DNA of 64,000 bases, from assembly GCF_015595025.1 (NCBI RefSeq), contig NZ_JADNRL010000005.1, positions 157,235 through 221,234 on the forward strand, written 5' to 3'. Made by a program: the position numbers and the translations under genes. How positions within the stretch are numbered: position 1 is the first letter of the stretch; the number at the start of each line of letters is the position of its first letter. The stretch is from Halomonas sp. KAO (lineage in GTDB: Bacteria > Pseudomonadota > Gammaproteobacteria > Pseudomonadales > Halomonadaceae). This document shows, piece by piece, positions 37,723 through 46,453 of this stretch. Under the pieces are notes generated by a model. The model did not search any database. It saw only the letters and a program-made list of their open reading frames with translations, and was not told the origin of the DNA.

Positions 37723-40188
37723 TTGATCGATCTCCTGAACGCCTGGTGGGCCCAGCAGCTGGTGCTGTGTGACTGGGCCTTCGATCCCGACCCGCTCAGC
37801 GTGGCACCCGAGGACGCCCGTGCGCGCCTGTCGACCCTGGCGGTGCCGGATCGCGGCGAGCTCGGCTGGCGGCTGCTGGAGTCCCTGGACATCGGCGGTG
37901 CCGATGCCGACCCGGCAAGGCTGCTGGCGGCACTGGAACTGGCGGCACTGGCCGGTGCCGCGGGGTGGCTGGAGCGGAGTCAGGCGCGAGCCTGGGCGCA
38001 CTGGTTGACCGGTGAGATCGTCGCCCACCATCGTGACCTGGATGCCTGGCTGGAGGCGCTGCGTCGAGCGCGCAGTGCCGATGGTTGGGTGCGTGGTGAC
38101 GATGGTTTCGCGGAGGCCTGTGACGCCCTGGCGGCTCTCGAGCACGAGGGGGATGGCATCACTTGGGAGCGCCTCGGCGAGTGGCTGGCGGTACATGATC
38201 GTCCCGAGGTGCTCTGGCCGTGCGACGGTGGTGCCATGGCATGGCGGCTGCGCGCCGGCCTTGCCCCGGTGCTGACACTGCCTGCCGGTGAGCATGACTG
38301 GGCGGGCGTGGCCGAGTGGCTCGCCGAGGACTGGCAGGTGCACGGTCGGGACGACCTGATTCGGGTCCTGCTGTGGCTGGGTGCCCAGGGGGATCGACAG
38401 GGCTGGGACCTCGATGCCACGCGGCTGCTGGCTCTCGATCCCGATGCACGCCGTGCCTGGTGCGATGGGCTGGAGGCGGGGGAGCGACGCTATGGTCGAA
38501 CCCTGCTGATGTTCCTGGAGCAGGGAGAGCCGCTGGAGTGGGCCGCCTGGGACTGGTTGCGACTGGTCGACCTGGCCTGGGCGGGGGCTTGTCTAGGCTG
38601 GCTGCAGGACGGGGAGGCGGAGGCCTTCGCCCTGCATGCCGCCGACCTGGTGCAGCATCGCTACAGCGACTGGTCGGCGCTGGCCAGGGGCTTCCAGCGT
38701 GGTCGCAGCCTGTTCGAGGGGCGCGATCTGCTGGGTGCCTTCGAGGCCGACTGGCGGCTTCTGCTGCAGTCGCCGTTGAGTCCCTGGCGAGTGCCCTTGC
38801 AGGGGCTGGTGGATGACACCCTGATGGCATCTGCCCGGGAGGCGATGCGTGGCTGGCGTGCCGATGCCCGGCACTGGGTGCTGGCGCTGGCCTCGGTGCG
38901 TGAACCGGAGCTTGCCGTGCGTCAGGGGGCGTCACTGCCCGTCACATCGGCGCGGCGTGCCGATGCGCGCAGCTACCTGGCCGAGCATCTCGACCTCTAC
39001 CCCGACGAGGGGGTCGAGGCGCTGGTGCGCTACTGGCTGCCGGCCGAGGCCCACCACCTGAATCAGCTCGCCGCCGATGCCTCCCACGGGGCACTGCCGC
39101 CTGCCGAGACCCCCTTCGGACGACCGGAGCCGGGTGCCCTTGCCCAGCGTAATGCCCTGCGCCAGGCCAGCCGACATGCGGCCACCGTTCATATGGCCGA
39201 GAAGTACGCCTTCTATCTGCAGATGGCCTTCGACAGTGAAGCCTTCGACGCCGAGGGCCTGGCGGCACTGGCCGAGGCGCTGCGAGGCTCGCTGTGTCGT
39301 TTCTATCCGGATGCCCGGCGCCTGCTGGAGGCCTGGATCTGCTGGGACTCGCTGCTGCCGGAGGAGGGGCAGCCGACACTCGCCCTGGAGATTCGTTGGC
39401 ACCTGGAGGACCCCGGCAGCCTGTTCCACTGGCTCGACTGGCGGGTCGACGAGTGGCACGAGCCGGGCCCGCGCCCGAGGCTGTCGCAGTTTACCGCGCT
39501 GTCGCTGGTGGGACCGCTCAACAGCCCACCCTGGAGCCTGCCCCATCGTGAGAGCGAGCGTGAGGCGGTGGCCATTCGCGAGTGGGTCGATGGTCACTAT
39601 GCGCTGCACTCCGCCGAGGAGCTGGTCGAGTTCCTGGACTTCCTGCTGGAGAGTGGCGATCGCCAGGAGTATCAGATCAACTATGCCCCATACACCCTCA
39701 ACGCGGCACGCCTCGCCTCGGAGATCGCCACCCTGGAGAGTGGCGAGTGCAGCGAGGAGGAGCGTACCCATCTGCTACGTCTGCAGCGGGTTCGCGATAA
39801 CGAGGATGGCTGCAATGACACCGACCTGATCGCCTGGGATCTGGCCCAGGCGGTGGATCTGGCGGTCGCCGGCCGCCAGTTGGGGTGGCTGGAGGCGGCG
39901 GACTTCGGCCGGGTGCTGGAGCGTGCCCATGCTCTCGCGGCGTCTCACTACTCGGGTTGGGAGGCCTACGCCCGGGGATTCTATGCGGGCTTCTCGTTCT
40001 TCATGGGAGAGACGCCGGAACGGGAGAGCTTCCTGGCCGGCCTGCGCCAGGCGCTGGTGGCCTGGCTTAGCGCTGCCCCCCCGCTGGCGGGTCCCTGGGC
40101 CAGCCTGGAGTTCCCCGGTGCACGGCCACGCCACTGGGCGCCGATGCATATCGATACGCTGCCGGGCGACTCACGCCTGCTGCACTAA
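37723..40188 (+). CDS. Large protein with DUF1266-like modules
   Basis: An 821-residue Trp- and acid-rich soluble protein. Its last part (about residues 703-770: AWDLAQAVDLAVAGRQLGWL, SHYSGWEAYARGFYAGFSFF) matches the DUF1266 pattern known from E. coli YbeR/YbeU, in which a WD.R..N/D.A helix is followed by Y.SW..(Y/F)..G. A second copy is near residues 272-335 (WDWLRLVDLAWAGACLGWLQ, HRYSDWSALARGFQRGRSLF), and a weaker third near 60-120. Such proteins have no known function. The start is the TTG at 37723, six bases after GAGGTGA. It has no obvious operon partners. Confidence 0.7.
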   Translation: MIDLLNAWWAQQLVLCDWAFDPDPLSVAPEDARARLSTLAVPDRGELGWRLLESLDIGGADADPARLLAALELAALAGAAGWLERSQARAWAHWLTGEIVAHHRDLDAWLEALRRARSADGWVRGDDGFAEACDALAALEHEGDGITWERLGEWLAVHDRPEVLWPCDGGAMAWRLRAGLAPVLTLPAGEHDWAGVAEWLAEDWQVHGRDDLIRVLLWLGAQGDRQGWDLDATRLLALDPDARRAWCDGLEAGERRYGRTLLMFLEQGEPLEWAAWDWLRLVDLAWAGACLGWLQDGEAEAFALHAADLVQHRYSDWSALARGFQRGRSLFEGRDLLGAFEADWRLLLQSPLSPWRVPLQGLVDDTLMASAREAMRGWRADARHWVLALASVREPELAVRQGASLPVTSARRADARSYLAEHLDLYPDEGVEALVRYWLPAEAHHLNQLAADASHGALPPAETPFGRPEPGALAQRNALRQASRHAATVHMAEKYAFYLQMAFDSEAFDAEGLAALAEALRGSLCRFYPDARRLLEAWICWDSLLPEEGQPTLALEIRWHLEDPGSLFHWLDWRVDEWHEPGPRPRLSQFTALSLVGPLNSPPWSLPHRESEREAVAIREWVDGHYALHSAEELVEFLDFLLESGDRQEYQINYAPYTLNAARLASEIATLESGECSEEERTHLLRLQRVRDNEDGCNDTDLIAWDLAQAVDLAVAGRQLGWLEAADFGRVLERAHALAASHYSGWEAYARGFYAGFSFFMGETPERESFLAGLRQALVAWLSAAPPLAGPWASLEFPGARPRHWAPMHIDTLPGDSRLLH

Positions 40189-40312
40189 AGCGTGAAGCGT
40201 GACGCGGGACCGAGGTCGCCAGCTGGGCGTTGCTGGTTTATAGTCGTGGCATCGAATACAGGGCTCTACCTGTCGGGAGCCCCTTTATCACAGTGAGTCG
40301 CTGACAGGCTGC

Positions 40313-40352
40313 TATGGCAGTGCTACCGATACTGGCCGGTGGTACTGCCATA
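40313..40352 (+). terminator. Hairpin between DUF1266 gene and nlpC gene
   Basis: Stem TATGGCAGTGCTACC against GGTGGTACTGCCATA (13 of 15 pairs), followed by GTGTTGTTTT. A shorter stem GGGCTC/GAGCCC sits at 40261-40282. Either could end the upstream transcript or shape the 5' leader of the next gene. Confidence 0.5.
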
Positions 40353-40418
40353 GTGTTGTTTTCCCCTACCGGCCCATGGAAGCCGGCGCAAGCGGCTCAG
40401 GGAAGAGGTTGTTATCCT

Positions 40419-41045
40419 ATGGCTGTCACTCCCTATCGTGCCTTGCTGGTTGTCGTGTCATTGGCCGTGCTGACCGGCTGTGCCTCGACGTCTTCGCAGA
40501 ACGCTTCTCGCGATGCTGGCGACCCCTATTTCGCCCGGGACCTGCCGGGACTGCCTGGCGGGTGGGATCCCATGATGTCACCGGTGGACAACCCGATCCT
40601 CGAGGCGCGCCGACTCGGCAATCCGCCTCCCGCCCTGGTTCGTCAGGCCCTGCTGGCTCAGCATGAGCGTTGGGAGGGCACGCCCTACCGCCTGGGTGGC
40701 TCCTCCCAGCATGGGGTCGACTGCTCGGCGCTGGTGCAGAATGTCTTCGCCGAGACCTTCCGGCTCTCCCTGCCGCGCACCACCGGTGAGCAGGCGCATG
40801 AGGGTCGCCCCGTCTCGCGTGACGAACTGGCCCCGGGGGATCTGGTGTTCTTCCGACCGCCTGGCATCTATCGTCACGTCGGCATCTATATCGGCGATGG
40901 CCGCTTCCTGCATGCTTCTTCGTCCCGGGGCGTGATGATCTCGAAGCTGAATAACAGCTACTGGCGTCGTTACTACTGGCAGGCACGGCGTGCCTTGGCG
41001 CCGAGCCATCTGGCCCAGCGACTGCTGTCCGACGTCGACGCCTGA
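40419..41045 (+). CDS. NlpC/P60 lipoprotein, peptidoglycan endopeptidase
   Basis: A 208-residue exported lipoprotein. The signal peptide ends in the lipobox LTGC (Cys about residue 21). The C-terminal NlpC/P60 domain has the catalytic Cys in HGVDCSALVQNVFAE, the His in YRHVGIYIGDGRFLHASS and the segment LPRTTGEQAHEGRPVSRDEL before it. Relatives (MepS/Spr, NlpC) cut peptide crosslinks in peptidoglycan during wall growth. The start at 40419 gives a normal lipoprotein signal; a longer frame from 40314 would bury it. Confidence 0.9.
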   Translation: MAVTPYRALLVVVSLAVLTGCASTSSQNASRDAGDPYFARDLPGLPGGWDPMMSPVDNPILEARRLGNPPPALVRQALLAQHERWEGTPYRLGGSSQHGVDCSALVQNVFAETFRLSLPRTTGEQAHEGRPVSRDELAPGDLVFFRPPGIYRHVGIYIGDGRFLHASSSRGVMISKLNNSYWRRYYWQARRALAPSHLAQRLLSDVDA

Positions 41046-41074
41046 GGGGCGGCGCCCGGCGTTCAGGAAACCTC

Positions 41075-42268
41075 ATGATTCAGATACGCAGTGCCGCCTG
41101 GTGGCGTGCGACTCTGGCATTGAGCCTGGGCTCTCTGCTGGTCTTCATCAATCTCTATGCCCCTCAGCCACTGCTGCCCGACCTGCGCGAGGCTCATGGT
41201 GTCTCGACCATGGTGGTAGGGCTTGTGATGTCGGTGGCGACGCTGTCGCTGGCGGCCTCGCTGCTGGTCTTCGGCCCGCTATCGGATGCCATCGGCCGTG
41301 CCGGCATCATGCGGGTCACTCTGCTGGCGGCGGGAGGGCTCTCTCTGGCCCTGGCCCTGGCACCCAGCTTCGAGATCCTGCTGGTACTGCGTCTGTTGCA
41401 GGGCTTCGTGCTGGGCGGGCTGCCAGCGGTCGCCATCGCCTGGATGGGGGATGAGTTCGAGCCGGAGGCGATGCTGGCCGCCGTGGGGCTCTATATCGGC
41501 GCCAATACCCTGGGCGGCATCAGTGGTCGCGTGGTCGGGGGTGGCATGGCCGAGCTGGGAGGCAGCGCCGCCGCTTTCCTGGCGGTGGGGCTGATCACGT
41601 TGGTGGGGGTGGCGGTGTTCTGGAGGCTGTTGCCCCCGGCGCGGGGATTCACGCCGCGGCGCTTCGAATTGAGCGGTGCCCTCGCGGATCTTCGTGCCCA
41701 TCTGGGCAATCCGCTCCTGCTTTCGGCCTATCTGCTGGGTGGACTCAACTTCCTGATCTTCATCAATCAGTACAGCTACATCACCTTCCGGATGGCCGCG
41801 CCCCCCTTCAATCTGGGGTCGACCCTGCTGGGACTGATATTTCTGACCTATCTGGGCGGCACCCTGGGCTCATCGCTCTCCGGACGGCTGGTGCGCCACC
41901 TCTCCCAGCCGGCCTGCATGATGATGGGTATCGCCATCTTCATGGCGGGGACCCTGGTCACCCTGGCCGACAGCCTGCTGCTGATCCTGCTGGGGTTGAC
42001 CCTCAATGCCTTTGGGTTCTTCGTCGCCCACTCCATGGCCTCCAGCTGGGTGGGGCGCCATGCCCGGCAGGCTCGGGGCAGCGCCTCGGCGCTCTATCTG
42101 GTGTTCTACTATACCGGGGCCAGCCTGGGGGTCTTCTGGCTGGAGCCGTTCTGGAACCTGTACGGCTGGAGGGGGGTGGTGCTGGGCTCCTGGCTGGTGC
42201 TAGGCGTGACGCTGACCATCGCCGGTTTCCTGTGGCGACGGCGACTGGATGGAGAGGCCGGCCTCTGA
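41075..42268 (+). CDS. MFS transporter (YnfM-like)
   Basis: A 397-residue major facilitator with 12 predicted membrane helices. MFS signatures include FGPLSDAIGRAGIMRVTLLA in loop 2-3 and the second-half equivalent with LSGRLVRHLSQPACMMM. The opening NLYAPQPLLPDLREAHGVS and the later LGVFWLEPFWNLYGWRGVVL are like E. coli YnfM, a putative drug or arabinose exporter. The substrate is unknown. It follows the NlpC/P60 gene by 29 bases. Confidence 0.87.
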   Translation: MIQIRSAAWWRATLALSLGSLLVFINLYAPQPLLPDLREAHGVSTMVVGLVMSVATLSLAASLLVFGPLSDAIGRAGIMRVTLLAAGGLSLALALAPSFEILLVLRLLQGFVLGGLPAVAIAWMGDEFEPEAMLAAVGLYIGANTLGGISGRVVGGGMAELGGSAAAFLAVGLITLVGVAVFWRLLPPARGFTPRRFELSGALADLRAHLGNPLLLSAYLLGGLNFLIFINQYSYITFRMAAPPFNLGSTLLGLIFLTYLGGTLGSSLSGRLVRHLSQPACMMMGIAIFMAGTLVTLADSLLLILLGLTLNAFGFFVAHSMASSWVGRHARQARGSASALYLVFYYTGASLGVFWLEPFWNLYGWRGVVLGSWLVLGVTLTIAGFLWRRRLDGEAGL

Positions 42269-42319
42269 CATGCCGTTCGCCAGGTAAATTCGCCATAAGC
42301 ATGTAAATTCGCCATGAAA

Positions 42320-42345
42320 AAGGGGCAGCCGATCGGCTGCCCCTT
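42320..42345 (-). terminator. Terminator of slyD
   Basis: Perfect palindrome AAGGGGCAGCCGAT..., 12-bp stem, 27 bases after the slyD stop, with a T tract on the minus strand. A 13-base repeat GTAAATTCGCCAT lies just outside it at 42283 and 42303. Confidence 0.8.
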
Positions 42346-42372
42346 GTGATGCGATAACGGTCGTGGATGAGC

Positions 42373-42855
42373 TTAGTGCTCGTGGCCGCCCTCGCCGTGC
42401 ACGTGGCCGTGCTCGACTTCCTCTTCGCTGGCTTCACGCACCGAGGCGACCTCGACGTCGAAGTTCAGGGTCTGGCCGGCCAGAGGATGGTTGCCGTCGA
42501 CGGTGACGGTGTCGCCGCTGACCTGGGTCACGGTGACCATCAGCGGACCGCCCTCGGTCTGGGCCTGGAACTGCATGCCGGGCTCGATGCTCTCGACACC
42601 CTGGAAGGCATCACGCGGTACTTCCTGCACCAGCTGCTCCTGCTTCTCGCCGTAGCCCTCTGCGGGTGTCACGGTGGCATTGAGCTTGTCGCCGGCGGCG
42701 CGGCCTTCGAGCTCCTTTTCGAGGCCCGGAATGATGTTGCCGGCGCCGTGGAGATAGGTCAGCGGCTCGCGGCCTTCCGAGCTGTCCAGCACTTCACCTG
42801 CGTCGTTGGTCAGGGTGTAGTGGAACGCGACAACGGAATTCTGCGCAATTTGCAT
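42373..42855 (-). CDS. slyD: FKBP-type peptidyl-prolyl isomerase SlyD
   Basis: A 160-residue SlyD, a prolyl isomerase and chaperone that also binds nickel. It shows the FKBP half-domains (VVAFHYTLTNDAGEVLDSSE, YLHGAGNIIPGLEKELEGRA), the inserted flap domain with DGNHPLAGQTLNFDVEV, and a short His-rich tail (HGHVHGEGGHEH). The tail is shorter and poorer in Cys than in E. coli SlyD. The start at 42855 (MQIAQNSVVAFHYTL) follows AAAGGTT; a longer upstream frame is not family-like. Confidence 0.93.
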   Translation of the reverse strand: MQIAQNSVVAFHYTLTNDAGEVLDSSEGREPLTYLHGAGNIIPGLEKELEGRAAGDKLNATVTPAEGYGEKQEQLVQEVPRDAFQGVESIEPGMQFQAQTEGGPLMVTVTQVSGDTVTVDGNHPLAGQTLNFDVEVASVREASEEEVEHGHVHGEGGHEH

Positions 42856-43076
42856 TATTGAAGAACCTTTCGGTGAGTGCATGTCAGCGGCATGGTAACG
42901 CGACAGGCTCGATGCTGTCAGGGGCAATGGGGCATTTTCAGGATTGGCGGCTTCATCCTGAGTCGTGTTCACGCGTGTCGGGGCGCCCCTTGGATGCTTG
43001 CGTCACCACGGTGGCGAGGCTAACCTAGCGGCCACCCGAATCCCCCATGTAACTCAATCGATACCCGGAGACCTCC

Positions 43077-43358
43077 ATGGCTCAAGTCGTGATCTGGTTG
43101 ATTGCCTTTGCTGCGATCCTCTTTCTTTCCCTCAAGCGCTGGCCCTCGCTGAGCGCATCGCTCGACGGCATGCTGCCCCAGCCGATGAAGACCGGCGGTG
43201 ACAACGGCGTGGTCTGGAGCCTGGGCCTGGCCGTGCTCGGTGCGACCGCCCTGGTGCGCCCCGTGGATGTTCTGATGACCGTCATCCTGCTGGTTCTGCT
43301 GGCAGTGATTGGCGTCAAGCTGGGCAGCTGGGCGATGAACAAGGTGGACTTCCACTAA
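43077..43358 (+). CDS. Hypothetical small membrane protein
   Basis: A 93-residue protein with a first helix (VVIWLIAFAAILFLSL), a polar middle (KRWPSLSASLDGMLPQPMKT) and two more hydrophobic segments (VVWSLGLAVLGATALV and VLMTVILLVLLAVIGVKLGS). I do not recognise the family. GGAGACC precedes the ATG. An IS150-type element begins 90 bases after its stop; the gap has a 14-base repeat GGTTGCCCCACGAG at 43402 and 43418. Confidence 0.6.
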   Translation: MAQVVIWLIAFAAILFLSLKRWPSLSASLDGMLPQPMKTGGDNGVVWSLGLAVLGATALVRPVDVLMTVILLVLLAVIGVKLGSWAMNKVDFH

Positions 43359-43455
43359 GCGGCCGAGCCAGCCGGCTACACTGGCGACTCGCCAGCTTGC
43401 CGGTTGCCCCACGAGCTGGTTGCCCCACGAGAAAGGCCCGCGGTATTGTGAACTG

Positions 43456-43500
43456 CACCCCGAAAGTTGGACACCCACATCCAACCTTCGGGGTGTTTTT
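43456..43500 (+). terminator. IS-end hairpin before orfA
   Basis: Stem CACCCCGAAAGTTGGA (43456-43471) against TCCAACCTTCGGGGTG (43480-43495), 15 of 16 paired, followed by five Ts and at once by the orfA ATG. It can stop outside transcription, and it hides the GGGGTG that would act as ribosome site. Confidence 0.7.
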
Positions 43501-44034
43501 ATGAGTAACCGATACGACGAGTGTTTCAAGCTGCTGGTGGCACAGCAGTGCTTGCACGGTGACACCAGCTTGAGGGAGGTGGCCCGCCAGCATGGCCTGG
43601 ATCATTCTCTGGTGCGGACATGGCGGGACAACTACCGTCAGCATGGCGTGATGGGGGTGCGCAAGAAATACACGCACCGCAGCGCGGCTTTCAAGCTGCA
43701 GGTCCTTGAGACGATGTGGCGAGATGGCTTGTCACGGCGTCAGGCACAAGCCCTGTTTGATATCCGCGAGGGCGGCGCCATTGGCAGATGGGAGCATCAG
43801 TACCATAGTGGTGGTCTGACTGCACTGGAGCCAAAGCGCAAGGGGCGCCGCCCGATGACCAAGAAGCCGCCTTCCTCACCCCCACCGCCTGATGATGAGC
43901 GCTCCCACGAGGAGCTGCTCAAGGAGTTGGCGTATCTGCGTGCCGAGAATGCCTACCTAAAAAAGCTCGATGCCTTGATCCGGGAGAAAGGGACGGCGAC
44001 GCGGGGCAAAAAGCTCAGGCCGTCCAAGGGTTAA
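43501..44034 (+). CDS. IS150-type transposase OrfA
   Basis: A 177-residue OrfA with two helix-turn-helix regions (TSLREVARQHGLDHSLVRTW and LSRRQAQALFDIREGGAIGR) and a C-terminal leucine-rich helix (EELLKELAYLRAENAYLKKL) used for multimer formation. OrfA binds the element ends. The slippery heptamer A-AAA-AAG at 43959-43965 lies in this helix and is in the right frame for -1 frameshifting into orfB, which makes the fused transposase. Confidence 0.92.
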   Translation: MSNRYDECFKLLVAQQCLHGDTSLREVARQHGLDHSLVRTWRDNYRQHGVMGVRKKYTHRSAAFKLQVLETMWRDGLSRRQAQALFDIREGGAIGRWEHQYHSGGLTALEPKRKGRRPMTKKPPSSPPPPDDERSHEELLKELAYLRAENAYLKKLDALIREKGTATRGKKLRPSKG

Positions 44035-44861
44035 GGCATGAACATCCGCTGGCTCTGCTGCTGCGTGCGGCTGAGCTGCCGCGCAGCACGTTCTACTATC
44101 AGGTCCAGGCCTTGGGTGCTGACGATCGGTACGCGTCTCTTAAGGCGCGTATCCGGGCGATCTATGAGCGCCACAGAGGGCGCTATGGCTACCGGCGTAT
44201 CACCGCCGTCCTGCGGCAGGCAGGTGAGACGATCAACCACAAGACCGTCCAGCGGTTGATGCAACAGCTGGGCTTGAAGTCCCTGGTTCGCCCCAAGCGA
44301 TATCGTGCCTACCGAGGGGCGGAAGGCTACGCCGCTCCCAATACGTTGCAGCGTCGGTTTCAGGCTCAGCGTCCCCATCAACGGTGGGTGACGGACATCA
44401 CCGAGTTCAAGGTCAATGGCCAGAAGCTCTACCTGTCACCGGTCATGGATCTGTATAACGGAGAGATCATTGCCTTCCAGACAGGACCGCGCCCGGTATT
44501 CGACCTGGTGAAGGGCATGCTGAAGAAAGCCTTTGGGAGGCTGATGCCAGGGGATCGGCCGCTGCTCCACTCGGATCAGGGCTGGCATTACCGCCACCCC
44601 AGCTATCGCCGCCTGGTGGTGGAGAAGCGGATACTCCGCAGCATGTCACGGAAAGGAAACTGCCTGGACAATGCCGCCATGGAGAGCTTCTTCGGTACCC
44701 TGAAGGCCGAATATTTCCACCTGAACCGGTTCGACACCATTGAGCAGCTGCAGCAAGGACTCGACCTGTACATCCATTACTATAACCACGAACGCATCAG
44801 GCTGAAACTAAAAGGCCTGAGCCCCGTACAGTACAGGACTCAGGCCTTGGGCGCCGGCTGA
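43962..44861 (+). CDS. IS150-type transposase OrfB (frameshift product)
   Basis: The -1 frame is open from the slippery site to the stop at 44859-44861. It reads through HEHPLALLLRAAELPRSTFYYQ, a typical IS3 OrfB start, then the HTH_21 region (RYGYRRITAVLRQAGETINH) and the rve integrase core. The catalytic triad is visible: Asp in WVTDITEFKV, Asp in LLHSDQGWHYRH and Glu in NAAMESFFGTLKAE. There is no good independent start, so translation as an OrfAB fusion is expected. Confidence 0.9.
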   Translation, partial: KARCLDPGERDGDAGQKAQAVQGLRHEHPLALLLRAAELPRSTFYYQVQALGADDRYASLKARIRAIYERHRGRYGYRRITAVLRQAGETINHKTVQRLMQQLGLKSLVRPKRYRAYRGAEGYAAPNTLQRRFQAQRPHQRWVTDITEFKVNGQKLYLSPVMDLYNGEIIAFQTGPRPVFDLVKGMLKKAFGRLMPGDRPLLHSDQGWHYRHPSYRRLVVEKRILRSMSRKGNCLDNAAMESFFGTLKAEYFHLNRFDTIEQLQQGLDLYIHYYNHERIRLKLKGLSPVQYRTQALGAG

Positions 44862-44936
44862 ACGAACCGTCCAACAATTGGGGGTCAGTTCACCATGCTG
44901 CAGGGGTGTTTTTCTTCAGGCTTCTAGCTTATGGCT

Positions 44937-45281
44937 TCAGGCTTCCGGCTGGTCGTCCTTGTGCTTGGCGGCCGTCTCCTTGATCAGCGTTTCGAGCTCA
45001 CCGTTCTGGTGCATCTCCATCACGATGTCACAGCCGCCGACCAGTTCGCCCTCGACCCACAGCTGCGGGAAGGTGGGCCAGTTGGCGTACTTGGGCAGCT
45101 CGGTCCGAATATCCGGGTTATCCAGAATATTGACGAAGGCAAAGCGCTCGCCACAGGCCATCAGCGCCTGCACCGTCTGGGCGGAGAAGCCGCACTGGGG
45201 CAGCTGCGGGGTGCCCTTCATGTAGATCAGGATCGGGTTTTCGCCGATCTGGCGCTGGATGTTCTCGAGGGTGGTGCTCAT
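44937..45281 (-). CDS. grxD: Monothiol glutaredoxin Grx4
   Basis: A 114-residue monothiol glutaredoxin. It has the CGFS active site in GTPQLPQCGFSAQTVQAL, the glutathione-binding WPTFPQLWVEGELVGGCDIV and the N-terminal QIGENPILIYMKG. These proteins carry [2Fe-2S] clusters, alone or with BolA, and pass them to target proteins. A short repeat CTTCAGGCTTC lies across its stop (44935) and 21 bases beyond (44914). Confidence 0.95.
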   Translation of the reverse strand: MSTTLENIQRQIGENPILIYMKGTPQLPQCGFSAQTVQALMACGERFAFVNILDNPDIRTELPKYANWPTFPQLWVEGELVGGCDIVMEMHQNGELETLIKETAAKHKDDQPEA

Positions 45282-45445
45282 GGCGTCTCCCTATGGGTGT
45301 AGCGGACAACAGAGGTCGCGAATGCCGGTACGATCAATACCTGATCCCGGCGGTAGGTCTTGGTGACAGCCATTCTACTGATCCACAACGCGTTGCGCAT
45401 CCCCCGGCGGCTGGCTAGGATGAGCGCTTTTGCGAGGAGCACCGC

Positions 45446-46372
45446 ATGGCCACTCGGCACTTCCTGACCCTGATGGATGCCAGCCCCGAAGAGCTGAGCT
45501 ACATGATTCAGCGCGCCATCACCATAAAGAACGCGCTCAAGGTGGAGGGCCCCACCTACACTCCCTTCCCGAATCACACCATGGCGATGATCTTCGAGAA
45601 GTCCTCGACCCGCACCCGGGTCTCCTTCGAGACCGCCATGGCACACTTCGGCGGCCATGCGCTGTTCCTCTCCCCCCGCGACACCCAGCTCGGTCGGGGC
45701 GAGCCCATCGGCGACACCGCCCGCGTGCTCTCCGAGATGGTCGATATCGTGATGATCCGCACCTTCTCCCACGCCGGACTCGAGGCATTCGCCGAGGCCA
45801 GCAGCGTGCCGGTGATCAACGCGCTGACTGACGACTACCATCCGTGTCAGCTGCTCGCCGATGTGATGACCTGGACCGAGCTACGCGGCAGCGTAAAGGG
45901 CAAGACCGCGGTATGGATCGGCGACGGCAACAACATGTGCCACTCCTGGATCAATGCGGCCCGCCAGTTCGACTTCCAGCTGCGCATCTGCTGCCCAGAA
46001 GGCTATGAGCCGCGCCAGGATATCCTCGAGGCCGCCGGCGATCGCGTCACCCTGCTGCGTGACCCCGTCGAGGCCGTGACCGGCGCCGATCTGGTAACGA
46101 CCGATGTCTGGGCCTCCATGGGACAGGAGGAGGAGCAGGCCAAGCGTGAGGCGGCCTTCGCCGGTCTTCAGGTCACCGAATCACTGCTCGATCGCGCTCA
46201 CCAGGACGTGCTGTTCCTGCACTGCCTGCCGGCCCATCGCGGCGAGGAGATCAGCGAGACCCTGCTCGACGACCCGCGGGCCGTGGTCTGGCAGGAGGCA
46301 GGCAATCGTCTGCATGCCCAGAAGGCACTGATCGAGTTCCTGCTCCTCGGCGAGGTCCACGACGCGCCGTAA
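45446..46372 (+). CDS. argF: Ornithine carbamoyltransferase
   Basis: A 308-residue ornithine carbamoyltransferase that makes citrulline in arginine synthesis. The carbamoyl-phosphate motif [20 protein letters not shown], the segment [15 protein letters not shown], the ornithine site [13 protein letters not shown] and the catalytic [13 protein letters not shown] are all intact. GAGGAGC precedes the ATG. It is divergent from grxD; no ARG box could be assigned with confidence in the 164-base gap. Confidence 0.96.
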   Translation: MATRHFLTLMDASPEELSYMIQRAITIKNALKVEGPTYTPFPNHTMAMIFEKSSTRTRVSFETAMAHFGGHALFLSPRDTQLGRGEPIGDTARVLSEMVDIVMIRTFSHAGLEAFAEASSVPVINALTDDYHPCQLLADVMTWTELRGSVKGKTAVWIGDGNNMCHSWINAARQFDFQLRICCPEGYEPRQDILEAAGDRVTLLRDPVEAVTGADLVTTDVWASMGQEEEQAKREAAFAGLQVTESLLDRAHQDVLFLHCLPAHRGEEISETLLDDPRAVVWQEAGNRLHAQKALIEFLLLGEVHDAP

Positions 46373-46385
46373 CCCCCATTACTAG

Positions 46386-46417
46386 ACCTTGGTCTTATTC
46401 AACCAAGGTTGTATACT
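46386..46417 (+). promoter_or_regulatory. Promoter with overlapping dyad
   Basis: TTGGTC (46389-46394) and TATACT (46412-46417) are 17 bases apart. A perfect dyad ACCTTGGT-N8-ACCAAGGT (46386-46409) covers the -35 and spacer, a classic operator position. It lies 37 bases before the small gene at 46454. Confidence 0.65.
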
Positions 46418-46453
46418 GCGCCGCAGCACTTTCCACCAAGGAAGACGCGGCGC

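Larger units (their letters stand above)
43449..44892 (+). mobile_element. Complete IS150-group IS3-family element
   Basis: A 1444-bp element with imperfect 24-bp ends: TGAACTGCACCCCGAAAGTT on the left and, inverted, TGAACTGACCCCCAATTGTT on the right. It carries orfA and an overlapping orfB in the -1 frame with an intact DDE site, so it looks able to move. The three bases on each side (TTG and CCA) do not match, so no target duplication is visible. It sits between two convergent genes and breaks neither. Confidence 0.88.

Noticed and set aside
36180..37772. 530-codon open frame on the plus strand
   Set aside because: Antisense to gabD; no recognisable motifs.
42283..42315. 13-base repeat GTAAATTCGCCAT as an attachment site
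   Set aside because: Only two copies 20 bases apart, no integrase or tRNA beside it.
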